Notes under the pieces: model-generated
Database searches by the model: none
The model's input: only the letters and a program-made list of their open reading frames with translations
What the model was told of the DNA's origin: nothing
Translations under genes and position numbers: made by a program
In this document: positions 9,316 through 17,396 of the stretch, piece after piece
Layout of the letters: every line of letters starts with the position of its first letter
How positions within the stretch are numbered: the stretch's first letter is position 1
Source: Mucilaginibacter saanensis
GTDB taxonomy: Bacteria; Bacteroidota; Bacteroidia; Sphingobacteriales; Sphingobacteriaceae
Direction of reading: 5' to 3'
DNA length: 64,000 bases
NCBI RefSeq assembly: GCF_014200575.1
Contig: NZ_JACHBZ010000017.1
Location: 62,001 to 126,000, forward strand

Positions 9316-10401
9316 ATGAAATTTAAATCAATCATATTATTAGCTGCTATTGTAAGTACACTGGCAGCCTGCTCAGGGAACCAAAAACCGGTAGACATGG
9401 CCGCTGCGGCAACTCCGGGCAAATCAGCCTATGAAACCGGCTCTATAACAGAAAAATCCCTTTCAAGCACCGCCCGCCTGCCGGGGCAGTTAAAACCCTA
9501 CAATGAGGTAAACATTTTCCCTAAGGTAAATGGCTTTGTGAAGGAACTGTATGTTGACCGCGGCTCTATTGTAAAAAAGGGCCAATTGCTCATGACGCTG
9601 GAGGCCCCCGAAATGGAAGCACAGCTACAAGCAGCTAACTCCCGCTTTATTCAGGCACAAGAAAATGCGCTGGCCAGTAAAGAAAAATACCGCCGCTTAA
9701 AAGAGGCAGCCAAAGAGCCCGGATCAGTATCACCGCTTGACCTGGACAATGCGCAGGCCAGGATGCGTGCTGATGATGCCATGGCCCATTCCGAAGAATC
9801 AAACGTGGCATCGGTACGTACTATTCAGGGCTACCTGAGTATCCGTGCGCCATTTGACGGCATGATTGTATTGCGTAATGTATCACCGGGTGCATTAGTA
9901 TCGCCGGGTAAGGGTACCGACTTGCCAATGCTGGTACTACAGGACATCAGCAAACTGCGTCTGGAGGTTTTTATTCCCGAAGATTACGTTGATAAGGTTG
10001 ATCTTAACCAACCGGTTAAATTTAATTTTAACTCGATGCCGGGAAGTGTGCATACTGCAAAAATAAGCCGCTCGGCCAATTCACTGGGCAGCATGCGTTC
10101 AGAGGCTATTGAAATTGATGTACAAAATAAAGATGGCCAGTTAAAACCGGGGATGTACGCCGAGGTAGGCATACCGATGCTGTCGGGAGCCAAATCATTA
10201 CTGGTACCTAATAACGCTATAGTACGGTCAACCGAACGCGAATATATAGTTACCGTAAAAAATGGCAAAGCTGCCCTGGTTGATATCAAAGAGGGCCTGG
10301 CAAGACATGACTCGACCGAAGTTTTTGGCAATTTAAAAGCCGGTGACCTCATCGTTAACCATCCCGGCGACGAGCTGAAGGAAGGCACCAACATTCATTA
10401 A
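9316..10401 (+). CDS. RND efflux periplasmic adaptor (membrane fusion lipoprotein)
   Basis: Links the RND pump to the TolC-like channel. The ATG at 9316 is preferred over an upstream in-frame TTG because it starts directly at the signal sequence. The lipobox LAAC puts the acylated Cys at residue 19. The biotinyl-lipoyl-like half motif VNGFVKELYVDRGSIVKKGQ, a coiled-coil hairpin (about 95-155), and the beta-barrel with APFDGMIVLRNVSPGALV follow the HlyD/AcrA order. It is third in the operon, after channel and pump, the reverse of the common adaptor-pump-channel order. Confidence 0.92.
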   Translation: MKFKSIILLAAIVSTLAACSGNQKPVDMAAAATPGKSAYETGSITEKSLSSTARLPGQLKPYNEVNIFPKVNGFVKELYVDRGSIVKKGQLLMTLEAPEMEAQLQAANSRFIQAQENALASKEKYRRLKEAAKEPGSVSPLDLDNAQARMRADDAMAHSEESNVASVRTIQGYLSIRAPFDGMIVLRNVSPGALVSPGKGTDLPMLVLQDISKLRLEVFIPEDYVDKVDLNQPVKFNFNSMPGSVHTAKISRSANSLGSMRSEAIEIDVQNKDGQLKPGMYAEVGIPMLSGAKSLLVPNNAIVRSTEREYIVTVKNGKAALVDIKEGLARHDSTEVFGNLKAGDLIVNHPGDELKEGTNIH

Positions 10402-10408
10402 AAAAACG

Positions 10409-10447
10409 AAAGCCGCTTCATCAATAGTATGGAGCGGTTTTTATTTT
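10409..10447 (+). terminator. Probable terminator of the efflux operon
   Basis: AAAGCCGCT pairs with AGCGGTTT with one bulged G, followed by TTATTTT. It starts a few bases after the adaptor stop. The loop is long, so efficiency is uncertain. Confidence 0.55.
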
Positions 10448-10551
10448 GTCGTATTTTACCTGTCAATTGTCGTATCAGGCCCTCATAAAATTGCCATATA
10501 CCCTGCATTTTTGTATAGTGCACCCCAACTGCACTATTAAGGGCATATCAA

Positions 10552-10971
10552 ATGGCAAATATCAATTCATACCTCACCTTCAACGGCAATTGCTCCGAGG
10601 CAATGACTTTTTATAAGGGGTGTCTTGGCGGCGAACTGATCATTCAAACAGTTGGCGATTTACAACTGCCACTTACCGAGCCTATGCCGCCATGTATGGA
10701 AAAATGCGTAGTGCACTCCACGCTCACCAATAACACTTTAATACTTACGGCCTCTGATATGGTACCTGATGCGGGCCTGGTGAAAGGCAACTCCGTTTCT
10801 TTATTGCTCAACTGCAACAGCGAGCAGGAGGCCAGAATATTTTATGCCAGCCTCTCTGCCGGTGGCCACGTTACCCATCCACTCGAAAAGACCTACTGGG
10901 GAGCCCTATTTGGCGATCTGACCGACAAATTCGGTATACACTGGCTTATTAATTTCGAAAACGATTATTAG
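10552..10971 (+). CDS. VOC superfamily protein (PhnB/glyoxalase-like)
   Basis: A 139-residue protein of the PhnB-like branch of the vicinal-oxygen-chelate fold. Recognisable features are the start NSYLTFNGNCSEAMTFYKGCLGG, the middle strand with MEKCVVHSTLTNNTLILTASD, and the C-terminal YWGALFGDLTDKFGIHWLIN typical of this group. Members are often annotated as 3-demethylubiquinone methyltransferase-like, but that activity is not supported by sequence. Its last 4 bases overlap the convergent phosphoesterase gene. Confidence 0.88.
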   Translation: MANINSYLTFNGNCSEAMTFYKGCLGGELIIQTVGDLQLPLTEPMPPCMEKCVVHSTLTNNTLILTASDMVPDAGLVKGNSVSLLLNCNSEQEARIFYASLSAGGHVTHPLEKTYWGALFGDLTDKFGIHWLINFENDY

Positions 10972-11870
10972 TAATTAATATAATCTTCGGTAAATCTTCC
11001 ATCAGCATACAAGTCAATAAGACCGTAGCCGGGGGCTGTTTCCCGTTTGTTGCCTTCCCACCATGCGCCGCAAACAGCGCCGTTGCATATATAGGTAACA
11101 TGATTGTAAACCACTTTATCGCGCAGGTGGATATGACCACTGAGGCATAGCTTAACATTAGGGTGTTGATAAAACAGATTGATTATTTTGGCATTATCGG
11201 TATGCATATCGCCGCCTAACATTACCCATTTGTTAACCGTATCGTCCTCAATCAGGTTAGTGACCGTTAAAATAGGTATGTGCGTCATTACCAGTACCGG
11301 CATCGCGAGGTCGGTAGCTTTTAGTTCCTGCTCAAGCCAGGCAAATTGTTCATCGCCCAGCTTACCAATATACCAGGTATTGTCAATATCTAAATGAACA
11401 CTATCCAGGATAATGAATTTCCAGCCACCCTTTATAAAACTGTAATACGGCTTAACAAGCCCCAACTGATCCATAGAGTATTGTTTGCCGTATAGTGTTT
11501 GGCCCTTATCATTCTCGTTCCACCAAATATCATGGTTACCTAAACAGTAATGCACCGGCAGGCTGCAATCTGCTTTCATGGTAGCTTTTGTAAGCTGCCA
11601 TTGATCATTAATAGTGCTGATGTTTTCTTTATTCATATCAAACACCATGTCGCCGCCATTTAATATCAGATCAACTTTGGGGCTTTGATTTTGTACGTGA
11701 TGCAGGCATTTAACAAAACGTGCCGGAGCGTCAAACTTATTTTTAAGATGTATGTCGGTTAAATGGGCTATCCGTAAAACCGGTTGTTTGGGGTTCGATG
11801 TTTTAGCAAAACCTAAGGAGGGAACCAACAACAGTCCCCCAATATTTTTCAGTGCCGATCTTCTTTGCAT
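10968..11870 (-). CDS. Exported metallophosphoesterase
   Basis: Calcineurin-like phosphoesterase of 300 residues. The N-terminus QRRSALKNIGGLLLVPSLGFA resembles a Tat-type or Sec signal with a twin arginine. Metal-binding motifs appear in order: HLTDIHLK (about 35-42), LNGGDMVFD, LGNHDIWWN, MTHIPIL and LSGHIHLRD. This is the full D-x-H / G-D / G-N-H-D/E / H / G-H-x-H set. It likely hydrolyses a phosphomonoester or diester in the periplasm; the substrate is unknown. It ends convergently with the VOC gene, overlapping by 4 bp. Confidence 0.9.
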   Translation of the reverse strand: MQRRSALKNIGGLLLVPSLGFAKTSNPKQPVLRIAHLTDIHLKNKFDAPARFVKCLHHVQNQSPKVDLILNGGDMVFDMNKENISTINDQWQLTKATMKADCSLPVHYCLGNHDIWWNENDKGQTLYGKQYSMDQLGLVKPYYSFIKGGWKFIILDSVHLDIDNTWYIGKLGDEQFAWLEQELKATDLAMPVLVMTHIPILTVTNLIEDDTVNKWVMLGGDMHTDNAKIINLFYQHPNVKLCLSGHIHLRDKVVYNHVTYICNGAVCGAWWEGNKRETAPGYGLIDLYADGRFTEDYINY

Positions 11871-12007
11871 AGTTTTTAGCTGTAGCTACAAATTTGCTTT
11901 ATCTGTTTTGATTTTACCTTAAGTTGGGATTAAATAATCTGTTAAACTATTTTATTTTCAAATCGGCTATAAATGACTATTCATTACATTTGCCCAAAAT
12001 TCACACC

Positions 12008-12304
12008 ATGATAGCACACCACGTTTTATTCTGGCTAAAAGCCGATACTACCTCTGATCAAAAAGCTGCTTTTCGTAAAAGCCTGCAAACTTTAGAAAAC
12101 ATAGAAGTTGTTAAAACCTTCCACATCGGCACGCCGGCTCCTATTGAGCGCGCCGTTGTAGATACCAGCTATACCTTTAGTTTGATATTGTTTTTTGAAG
12201 ATCTGGCTGCACATGACGTTTACCAGGTTCATCCACTGCACAAGGCATTTTTAGACGAGTTCAGGGTTTACTTTGAAAAGGTGGTTATTTACGATGCCGA
12301 ATAA
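12008..12304 (+). CDS. Dabb family (stress-responsive A/B barrel) protein
   Basis: A 98-residue single-domain protein when started at ATG 12008 (MIAHHVLFWLKAD). The frame is open upstream, but that part looks like untranslated sequence. The pattern HHVLFWLK, a central helix, YTFSLILFFEDLAAHDVYQVHPLHKAFLDEF and VVIYDAE fits the dimeric alpha-beta barrel Dabb fold. The biochemical function of such proteins is usually unknown. It is followed at once by a strong hairpin terminator. Confidence 0.88.
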   Translation: MIAHHVLFWLKADTTSDQKAAFRKSLQTLENIEVVKTFHIGTPAPIERAVVDTSYTFSLILFFEDLAAHDVYQVHPLHKAFLDEFRVYFEKVVIYDAE

Positions 12305-12332
12305 GCTTCGGTTATCTCTTTAAACCCAATGA

Positions 12333-12371
12333 TAACAAAGCCGCTTTTCCAATCAAAAAGCGGCTTTGTTA
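12333..12371. terminator. Bidirectional terminator
   Basis: Perfect 16-bp stem TAACAAAGCCGCTTTT (12333-12348) / AAAAGCGGCTTTGTTA (12356-12371) with a 7-base loop. It lies between the convergent Dabb and HAD-phosphatase genes. Confidence 0.85.
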
Positions 12372-12399
12372 TATAATCAAATCACCGGTGGCGGGGAGT

Positions 12400-12936
12400 T
12401 CAATTAAGACTTTTCAGTAGGGCTAAAACATCTGTCCATGAATTTACCCTTTGGTGATGATTGATGTTGGCATTATGCGCCGCGTTAAACATAATGGCTA
12501 CGCCTTTAAACTTATCCAGGTTTTTAGGATGGTCATCAATCATATAATCGGCGTTTATTACGCTTTTATCTCCGCAAAAAACAATATTGTGCCAGGATAT
12601 AAAAGGAAAATGCTCCTGCAGCCATGCATGTTTTTCGGGAAGCGACTGCGGAAATTCCATTGCGGCCGATACGATGTAAATTTCATAATCCTTCATCAAT
12701 TCGGTAATGACCTCCACAGCACCAGGCATTACCGGGAGCGACCTGAAAAAACCGGGAGTAAATGCAAACTTGTGGGCCGCGCCTTTATCAGGAAAACCTT
12801 CTCCTTCGGGCTTCCCCACCAACTGTTCATAGGGTATCTGAACACCGTAGGCATTGTAATACCAGGTTAAAAAGTGCGAATCGGTATCTGCCAAAACACC
12901 GTCCATATCTACTGCAATTCTTTTCAATGTTTTCAT
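12400..12936 (-). CDS. 5'(3')-deoxyribonucleotidase-like HAD phosphatase
   Basis: A 178-residue HAD-superfamily protein. Motif I is VDMDGVLADTDS, with the nucleophile Asp10 and acid/base Asp12. The motif II region is IYIVSAAMEFPQSL and the motif III/IV region is YMIDDHPKNLDKF. The small size, the ADTDSHFLTWY start and the DDHPKNL motif match the NT5C/YorS-like group, which dephosphorylates deoxynucleoside monophosphates. The substrate is inferred by family only. It is divergent from the DeoR-type regulator, and its start codon touches the phased repeat array between them, so it may be the regulator's target. Confidence 0.85.
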   Translation of the reverse strand: MKTLKRIAVDMDGVLADTDSHFLTWYYNAYGVQIPYEQLVGKPEGEGFPDKGAAHKFAFTPGFFRSLPVMPGAVEVITELMKDYEIYIVSAAMEFPQSLPEKHAWLQEHFPFISWHNIVFCGDKSVINADYMIDDHPKNLDKFKGVAIMFNAAHNANINHHQRVNSWTDVLALLKSLN

Positions 12937-12938
12937 TT

Positions 12939-13007
12939 TGCAATATTATGCAATATATTTCAATAATTTGCAAATAAAACTCGAACAGATGCAATAATCT
13001 GCAACGT
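12939..13007. promoter_or_regulatory. Phased TGCAA repeats between HAD gene and deoR-like gene (putative operators)
   Basis: Read from 12939 in steps of ten bases the sequence gives TGCAAT (12939), TGCAAT (12949), TTCAAT (12959), TGCAAA (12969), a gap, then TGCAAT (12990) and TGCAAC (13000). The copies are about one helical turn apart, so they face the same side of DNA. They fill the divergent intergenic space. The obvious candidate binder is the adjacent DeoR-family regulator. Confidence 0.6.
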
Positions 13008-13030
13008 GTATTTTATTTATATATTTGTTT

Positions 13031-13780
13031 ATGCTAAAAGCAGAAAGACTCCAAAAGATAGTTGAACAAATTGCAAAAGACAATAAAGTAATACTGGATG
13101 ACCTGAGCCTGTTGCTCAATGTATCAACAGATACGGTGAGACGGGATATAAAAGAATTATCTGATAAAGGATTATTAAAGGCTGTACGAGGCGGCGCCAT
13201 CATGGGTTCGCAGGTGCACCCTCATTTTAAAGAACGCCAGCATATTGATACCCAGCAAAAAAAGGTAATTGCTCAAAAGGTGCTGGAATTTATAAAATCA
13301 GGCCAGGTTATTTTAGCAAATGCAGGCACCACCACCACCGCAGTAATGGAAGCTTTACCTAAAGACATAACCTTAACCGTTATAACCAATAGCTTTCCAA
13401 TCATATCGGTTTTGGAAGACTATCCTAACGTAAATGTATTTTTTATTGGAGGCCAGCTCAATAAACACAGCTTTTCAACCACGGGATACGAAACCATTGA
13501 AGCCATACGAAATTTCAGGGCAGATATATGCCTATTGGGTATCTGCAGCATTGATTTAAAGGTAGGGTTAACCGACTTTGATTATCAGGAAAGCCTGGTT
13601 GACAGGGCTATGATTGAAACATCAAAATACATTATTGCACTTTCAACCTATGACAAAGTAGGAACATCAGACCCTTACTACGTATGCGCCGCCAATGGCA
13701 TAGATGTATTGATCACTGAAAAAGACCCATCCGTTGCAGACCTGGTTGGATTTAAAGATGCCGGAATATTGATAAAATAA
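13031..13780 (+). CDS. DeoR/GlpR family transcriptional regulator
   Basis: A 249-residue repressor. The N-terminal winged helix (MLKAERLQKIVEQIAKDN ... LLLNVSTDTVRRDIKEL) carries the DeoR signature with the recognition helix STDTVRRDI. The C-terminal DeoRC sensor domain (about 75-230) has the sugar-phosphate isomerase-like strands VILANAGTTTTAVMEAL and ITNSFPIISVL. The effector is likely a phosphorylated sugar or nucleoside derivative. The start at ATG 13031 is preferred over TTG 13025. Phased repeats upstream suggest autoregulation and control of the divergent phosphatase. Confidence 0.92.
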   Translation: MLKAERLQKIVEQIAKDNKVILDDLSLLLNVSTDTVRRDIKELSDKGLLKAVRGGAIMGSQVHPHFKERQHIDTQQKKVIAQKVLEFIKSGQVILANAGTTTTAVMEALPKDITLTVITNSFPIISVLEDYPNVNVFFIGGQLNKHSFSTTGYETIEAIRNFRADICLLGICSIDLKVGLTDFDYQESLVDRAMIETSKYIIALSTYDKVGTSDPYYVCAANGIDVLITEKDPSVADLVGFKDAGILIK

Positions 13781-13807
13781 GGTACCCCTTTTAACTACAC
13801 CGTGTAA

Positions 13808-14272
13808 TTAAAACGCCCTGAATAATGGCCTGCTTATTAATGGTGAAAATGACCAGGGGATAGAGCTTAGAATAACCAGCAAAGCTACGGTAAACCATAT
13901 AGCCATGGTTTTAAACTTTTCTGCATCTGCAGTTTTCCGTTTTGCCTTTGCCGAACCAATTTCAATTAAAATAATAGCAGTAAGCATCATGGTTACGTGT
14001 TCCATTCCAAAAAACCTGATCTGCCGTTCATGAACGGCCCTGTGGAAATTGTGCAGAAAGTAATTAACTATTGGACTAATAAAATATAACCACAGTCCCA
14101 GCACCAATTGAACATGTGCAATGTTTACGGTAACGTTCCTGATTGTATTATCAAACTTAGAAAAAGGCTTATTGAGCAGCCACCCGGAATAAGCCCTGTA
14201 AATAGCAAAAAGCAAGCTCCCTAATACAAACCACCTTATTAATGAATGCAATGCTAATATTATGGGATACAT
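13808..14272 (-). CDS. Four-helix membrane protein of unknown function
   Basis: A 154-residue integral membrane protein with about four hydrophobic segments: LIRWFVLGSLLFAIYRAY, VQLVLGLWLYFISPIV, VTMMLTAIILIEIG and IWFTVALLVILSSIPW. Histidines in or next to helices (LHSLIRW, NIAHVQ, MEHVTMM) recall b-type cytochromes but do not form a known motif. Similar proteins are common in Bacteroidota without assigned role. It converges with the DeoR-like gene, ending 27 bp from it. Confidence 0.75.
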   Translation of the reverse strand: MYPIILALHSLIRWFVLGSLLFAIYRAYSGWLLNKPFSKFDNTIRNVTVNIAHVQLVLGLWLYFISPIVNYFLHNFHRAVHERQIRFFGMEHVTMMLTAIILIEIGSAKAKRKTADAEKFKTMAIWFTVALLVILSSIPWSFSPLISRPLFRAF

Positions 14273-14661
14273 GTTATAATATTTAAAAAACTAATTATTC
14301 CGCGATAAAATACCGGGCCAAAATTAGGCAACAGCCGGGCCTTTAAAAAAATATAATTTACCAAAGTTGCAGTGTTTTAATTGAGCGCAGCATTTAATCC
14401 GAAATAAAACCCACAAACAAATATCCAATTAGCCGAAGTTATTAAACCATAACGCTGCTATCCTATCAGCAAACCTCTATCACGGGCCTCCCGGCATCCT
14501 AAAAGCCAATTTTTTTCCGATTTAAGAAATAACAAAAAATTAACCCTGGGATAATATAGGGTGATTCTTTTTGTGCGCATGCAATATCCGCCCGTATATC
14601 TTAGGCCGAAGCATACTGTAACAAAATATGATAACGGGCTGCGAATTGATCAATCTTACTT
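14273..14661. other. Intergenic, nothing recognised
   Basis: AT-rich spacer between two divergently oriented genes, the four-helix protein and the secreted protein. It must carry both promoters. No hairpin, repeat or clear promoter box stood out. Confidence 0.5.
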
Positions 14662-15531
14662 ATGAAAATATTAATATTCACCGTAAATATCCTGATAGCC
14701 ACACTTCTTTTTACACCCGATATCCGTATGGATATAAAGAAGGAAACCACCATTGATTCATTAGGGGCATGCCAGGGAATATCATACCAACATGGAAAAG
14801 CCTTTTTATATGGCGACCGTGAAGCAGGCATGATCAGGCAGTTTTCCTTTAACAAGGATACGCTGGTATATGACCGTCGGCAGTGTAAGTTAACCGTTGA
14901 TGATAAAAACGTGATCAATCACCCCACGGGCCTGGCTTATCATGGTTCGCAGCCTGTTTTTATGGGCAATTCTGTAAAACCGGATCATCCGGGCGGTTCC
15001 TGGAAAGCTATGATCTACTACATTAACTGGAATGGTTTATGGAAAACCGGCACCCTTGACGGAAACCTGATAAAAACAATTGAAGATGATGCCTGCATAC
15101 AAGGCACACGCCCCGAATATGTAAGTTATAAATACAAGTGGTATGTAGCCACTGCCGACTATGGCAATCATGGCAACGAAGTGCGTTTATATGACCCGGA
15201 ACGTTTGAAAAATTGCTCGAAAACCAGTGAAGCAGGCGTGCTGTATAAAAAATTCACCTGTACACCGTGGGTGCAAAATTTATACTACATGGCAGATAAG
15301 GGCATATTGGTGTTGATCCAGAATCAGACCGAAGGCCGTAAATGGCAATTTACCTATGTTGACCTGGAAAAATCTATAGAAACAGGCCAGCAGCAGGTGA
15401 TTAAAGTAGTTGATGTTAATGAAAGGAATGATGAACTGGAAGGCTTTGCATTTACAGGCAATGCCCAAAAAGGTATAGCAGTAACATCATCACGAAAAAA
15501 CAATGTAAACTATATGAATATTGGCTGGTAA
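14662..15531 (+). CDS. Secreted protein of unknown function, beta-propeller-like
   Basis: 289 residues starting with a signal sequence (MKILIFTVNILIATLLF). The rest shows repeated short strands and motifs such as GACQGISYQHGKAFLYGDR, HPTGLAYHGSQPVFMGNS and DELEGFAFTGNAQKGIAV, which resemble blades of a propeller like those of strictosidine synthase or DUF-type secreted propellers. No catalytic motif was identified. It lies 93 bp before the first ECF sigma gene on the same strand but is separated by what looks like that operon's own promoter region. Confidence 0.65.
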   Translation: MKILIFTVNILIATLLFTPDIRMDIKKETTIDSLGACQGISYQHGKAFLYGDREAGMIRQFSFNKDTLVYDRRQCKLTVDDKNVINHPTGLAYHGSQPVFMGNSVKPDHPGGSWKAMIYYINWNGLWKTGTLDGNLIKTIEDDACIQGTRPEYVSYKYKWYVATADYGNHGNEVRLYDPERLKNCSKTSEAGVLYKKFTCTPWVQNLYYMADKGILVLIQNQTEGRKWQFTYVDLEKSIETGQQQVIKVVDVNERNDELEGFAFTGNAQKGIAVTSSRKNNVNYMNIGW

Positions 15532-15623
15532 TACGGCTCGTAATCTATTGGTTTGTTAATACAAACTTTATAATTGGGCTATAACCACTTGTTAACTTTG
15601 GCAAGTTTATCGGGGGCAAATCA

Positions 15624-16238
15624 ATGGTATATATAAATTTGTCAGAACAGTTGCTGCTAACCAAATGCAGCCATGGGGACGCCGCTGCTTTTAAGGAGCT
15701 TTATCATCGCTATAAAGAATTTGTTTTTAATGTAGTTTATTCAAGGCTTACCAGTACAGAAGATGCAAGGGATGTTACACAGGATATTTTTATAACCCTG
15801 TGGACAAACCGTGAGCAATTACAGCACATTAAAGATTTTAAAATATACTTGTTTGTTTTTAGCCGTAACCAGGTAGTATCTGCCTACCGGAAAAAAAATA
15901 TCCGGATCAAAGGCGAAAACTATCTGATTGAGGAAATTGAACAAATGGCTCACTCCGCCGAAGAATACAGGTTTGCCCGTGAACTTACCGGGCGTATAGA
16001 TCATTTAGTAGGGCAACTCCCTGCAACCATGCGCTCCTGTTACCACATGAGTAAAAACGAGGGCAAGAAAAACGGCGAAATTGCCGACATCCTCCATATA
16101 TCAGAAAAAACGGTCCGCAACAATGTATCTGAGGCTTTAAAACGGCTTAAATTAAATTTGCGGAGCAGCCATCCCGAGCTTCTGCTATTTATCATCATCA
16201 CCTTTCAGTCTGTTTTAACCAGCATTGGTAAAAAGTAA
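15624..16238 (+). CDS. ECF RNA polymerase sigma factor (PUL-associated)
   Basis: A 204-residue sigma-70 of the ECF class found with FecR/SusC in Bacteroidota. Region 2 spans about 20-90 (GDAAAFKELYHRYKEFVFNV ... DARDVTQDIFITLW). Region 4 spans about 130-190, with the HTH GEIADILHISEKTVRNNVSEALKRL. It should direct polymerase to the SusC/SusD promoter once released by the FecR-type anti-sigma encoded next, 68 bp downstream. TAACTTTG at 15593-15600 resembles a -7 box for its own promoter. Confidence 0.92.
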   Translation: MVYINLSEQLLLTKCSHGDAAAFKELYHRYKEFVFNVVYSRLTSTEDARDVTQDIFITLWTNREQLQHIKDFKIYLFVFSRNQVVSAYRKKNIRIKGENYLIEEIEQMAHSAEEYRFARELTGRIDHLVGQLPATMRSCYHMSKNEGKKNGEIADILHISEKTVRNNVSEALKRLKLNLRSSHPELLLFIIITFQSVLTSIGKK

Positions 16239-16306
16239 CAATTTGTTAACCTTTTCTTAAAGGACAAATGGCCTTTACACACGAGCTGTATTAAAAGCAC
16301 CTCATA

Positions 16307-17287
16307 GTGGACAATAGGGTTAAAAAATTATTCGGACGGTATCAATCAGAACAGGCAAACGATCAGGAACGTAAAATAGTTGAAGACTGGTTTGCCGGTT
16401 TTGAAAAGGCACCTGCCGAAGAACTAAGCCAAAAAGAAAAGACCGCGTTGTTTTCTACAATGGACCAAGAGATAGACCGGCTGCTTTTGCCAAAGCAACC
16501 CCGTAATTTATTTCATCACGGATGGTTATACGCAGCCGCAGTAATACTGGTTTCGTTTGGTATAGTATTGTTCAGATACTATCAGACGGCTGATCAGGAG
16601 AACGCCACCATTACCTACAGTACCATTGCAGCACCCAAAGGCACAAAAAAACAACTGACACTGCCCGACGGTACTTTTATCAGTCTTAACTCGGGTTCCA
16701 GTATCCGTATTGCTTCAAATTTTGGGGTTAAAACCCGGGAGATTTCACTTTCAGGAGAGGCATTCTTTACAGTTAAGCATAACGCTGCAAAACCTTTCGC
16801 CATTCATTCAGGCAAATTGCTCATTACTGACCTGGGGACCGAATTTGATGTAAAGGCCTATCCGGAGGACCGGCAAATACGTGTAGCCGTTGAAAGCGGG
16901 AAGGTAAAGGTGGAAAAAAACAATACCAATAGTAAACCTGAAATGTTTGCCGAGGCAATAACCCACAATCAGCAGCTGGTATATAACGAACAAAGCAACA
17001 GGCATGAGCTTAGCCAGGTTCAAACATCCAATTTAATTGCCTGGCAACAAAACAAACTCTGTTTTGATAATGCCTCTATTGATGAAATTGCCCATACCCT
17101 TGACCGGTGGTATAATGTAACCGTAAAGCTTGAAAGTAACAAAGCGTGCAGGCATTACACGGTTAGCTTTAATAATGAGCCCCTTGATCATGTATTAAAT
17201 GTACTAAGCCAGCTCACAGGCTTAAGCTACCAGATCAGCAACAAGGTTGTATTAATTAATCTCAAAAACTGTAAAAGCATGAAATAA
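16307..17287 (+). CDS. FecR family anti-sigma factor
   Basis: 326 residues, GTG start. The N-terminal cytoplasmic part (about 1-68) should hold the sigma factor, and one TM helix follows (LYAAAVILVSFGIVLFRYY, about 76-94). The FecR domain includes GTKKQLTLPDGTFISLNSGS and GEAFFTVKHNAAKPFAIHSG. The C-terminal DUF4974 domain (about 255-320) includes LTGLSYQISNKVVLI. It senses the substrate-loaded SusC through the STN domain of the next gene product and releases the sigma factor. Confidence 0.92.
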   Translation: MDNRVKKLFGRYQSEQANDQERKIVEDWFAGFEKAPAEELSQKEKTALFSTMDQEIDRLLLPKQPRNLFHHGWLYAAAVILVSFGIVLFRYYQTADQENATITYSTIAAPKGTKKQLTLPDGTFISLNSGSSIRIASNFGVKTREISLSGEAFFTVKHNAAKPFAIHSGKLLITDLGTEFDVKAYPEDRQIRVAVESGKVKVEKNNTNSKPEMFAEAITHNQQLVYNEQSNRHELSQVQTSNLIAWQQNKLCFDNASIDEIAHTLDRWYNVTVKLESNKACRHYTVSFNNEPLDHVLNVLSQLTGLSYQISNKVVLINLKNCKSMK

Positions 17288-17396
17288 CAGTCAATTTATT
17301 AAAACAGGGAACGCTTCACCATCCCCTGTTAGAGCAAGGTGCTAAAGTAGCAACTGCGTTAAAAACGATTTTACAATCATTAAAAATTCTTCTAAA

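Noticed and set aside
12451..12870. 139-codon frame on the plus strand opposite the HAD phosphatase
   Set aside because: Mirror of a well-supported gene; no recognisable product.
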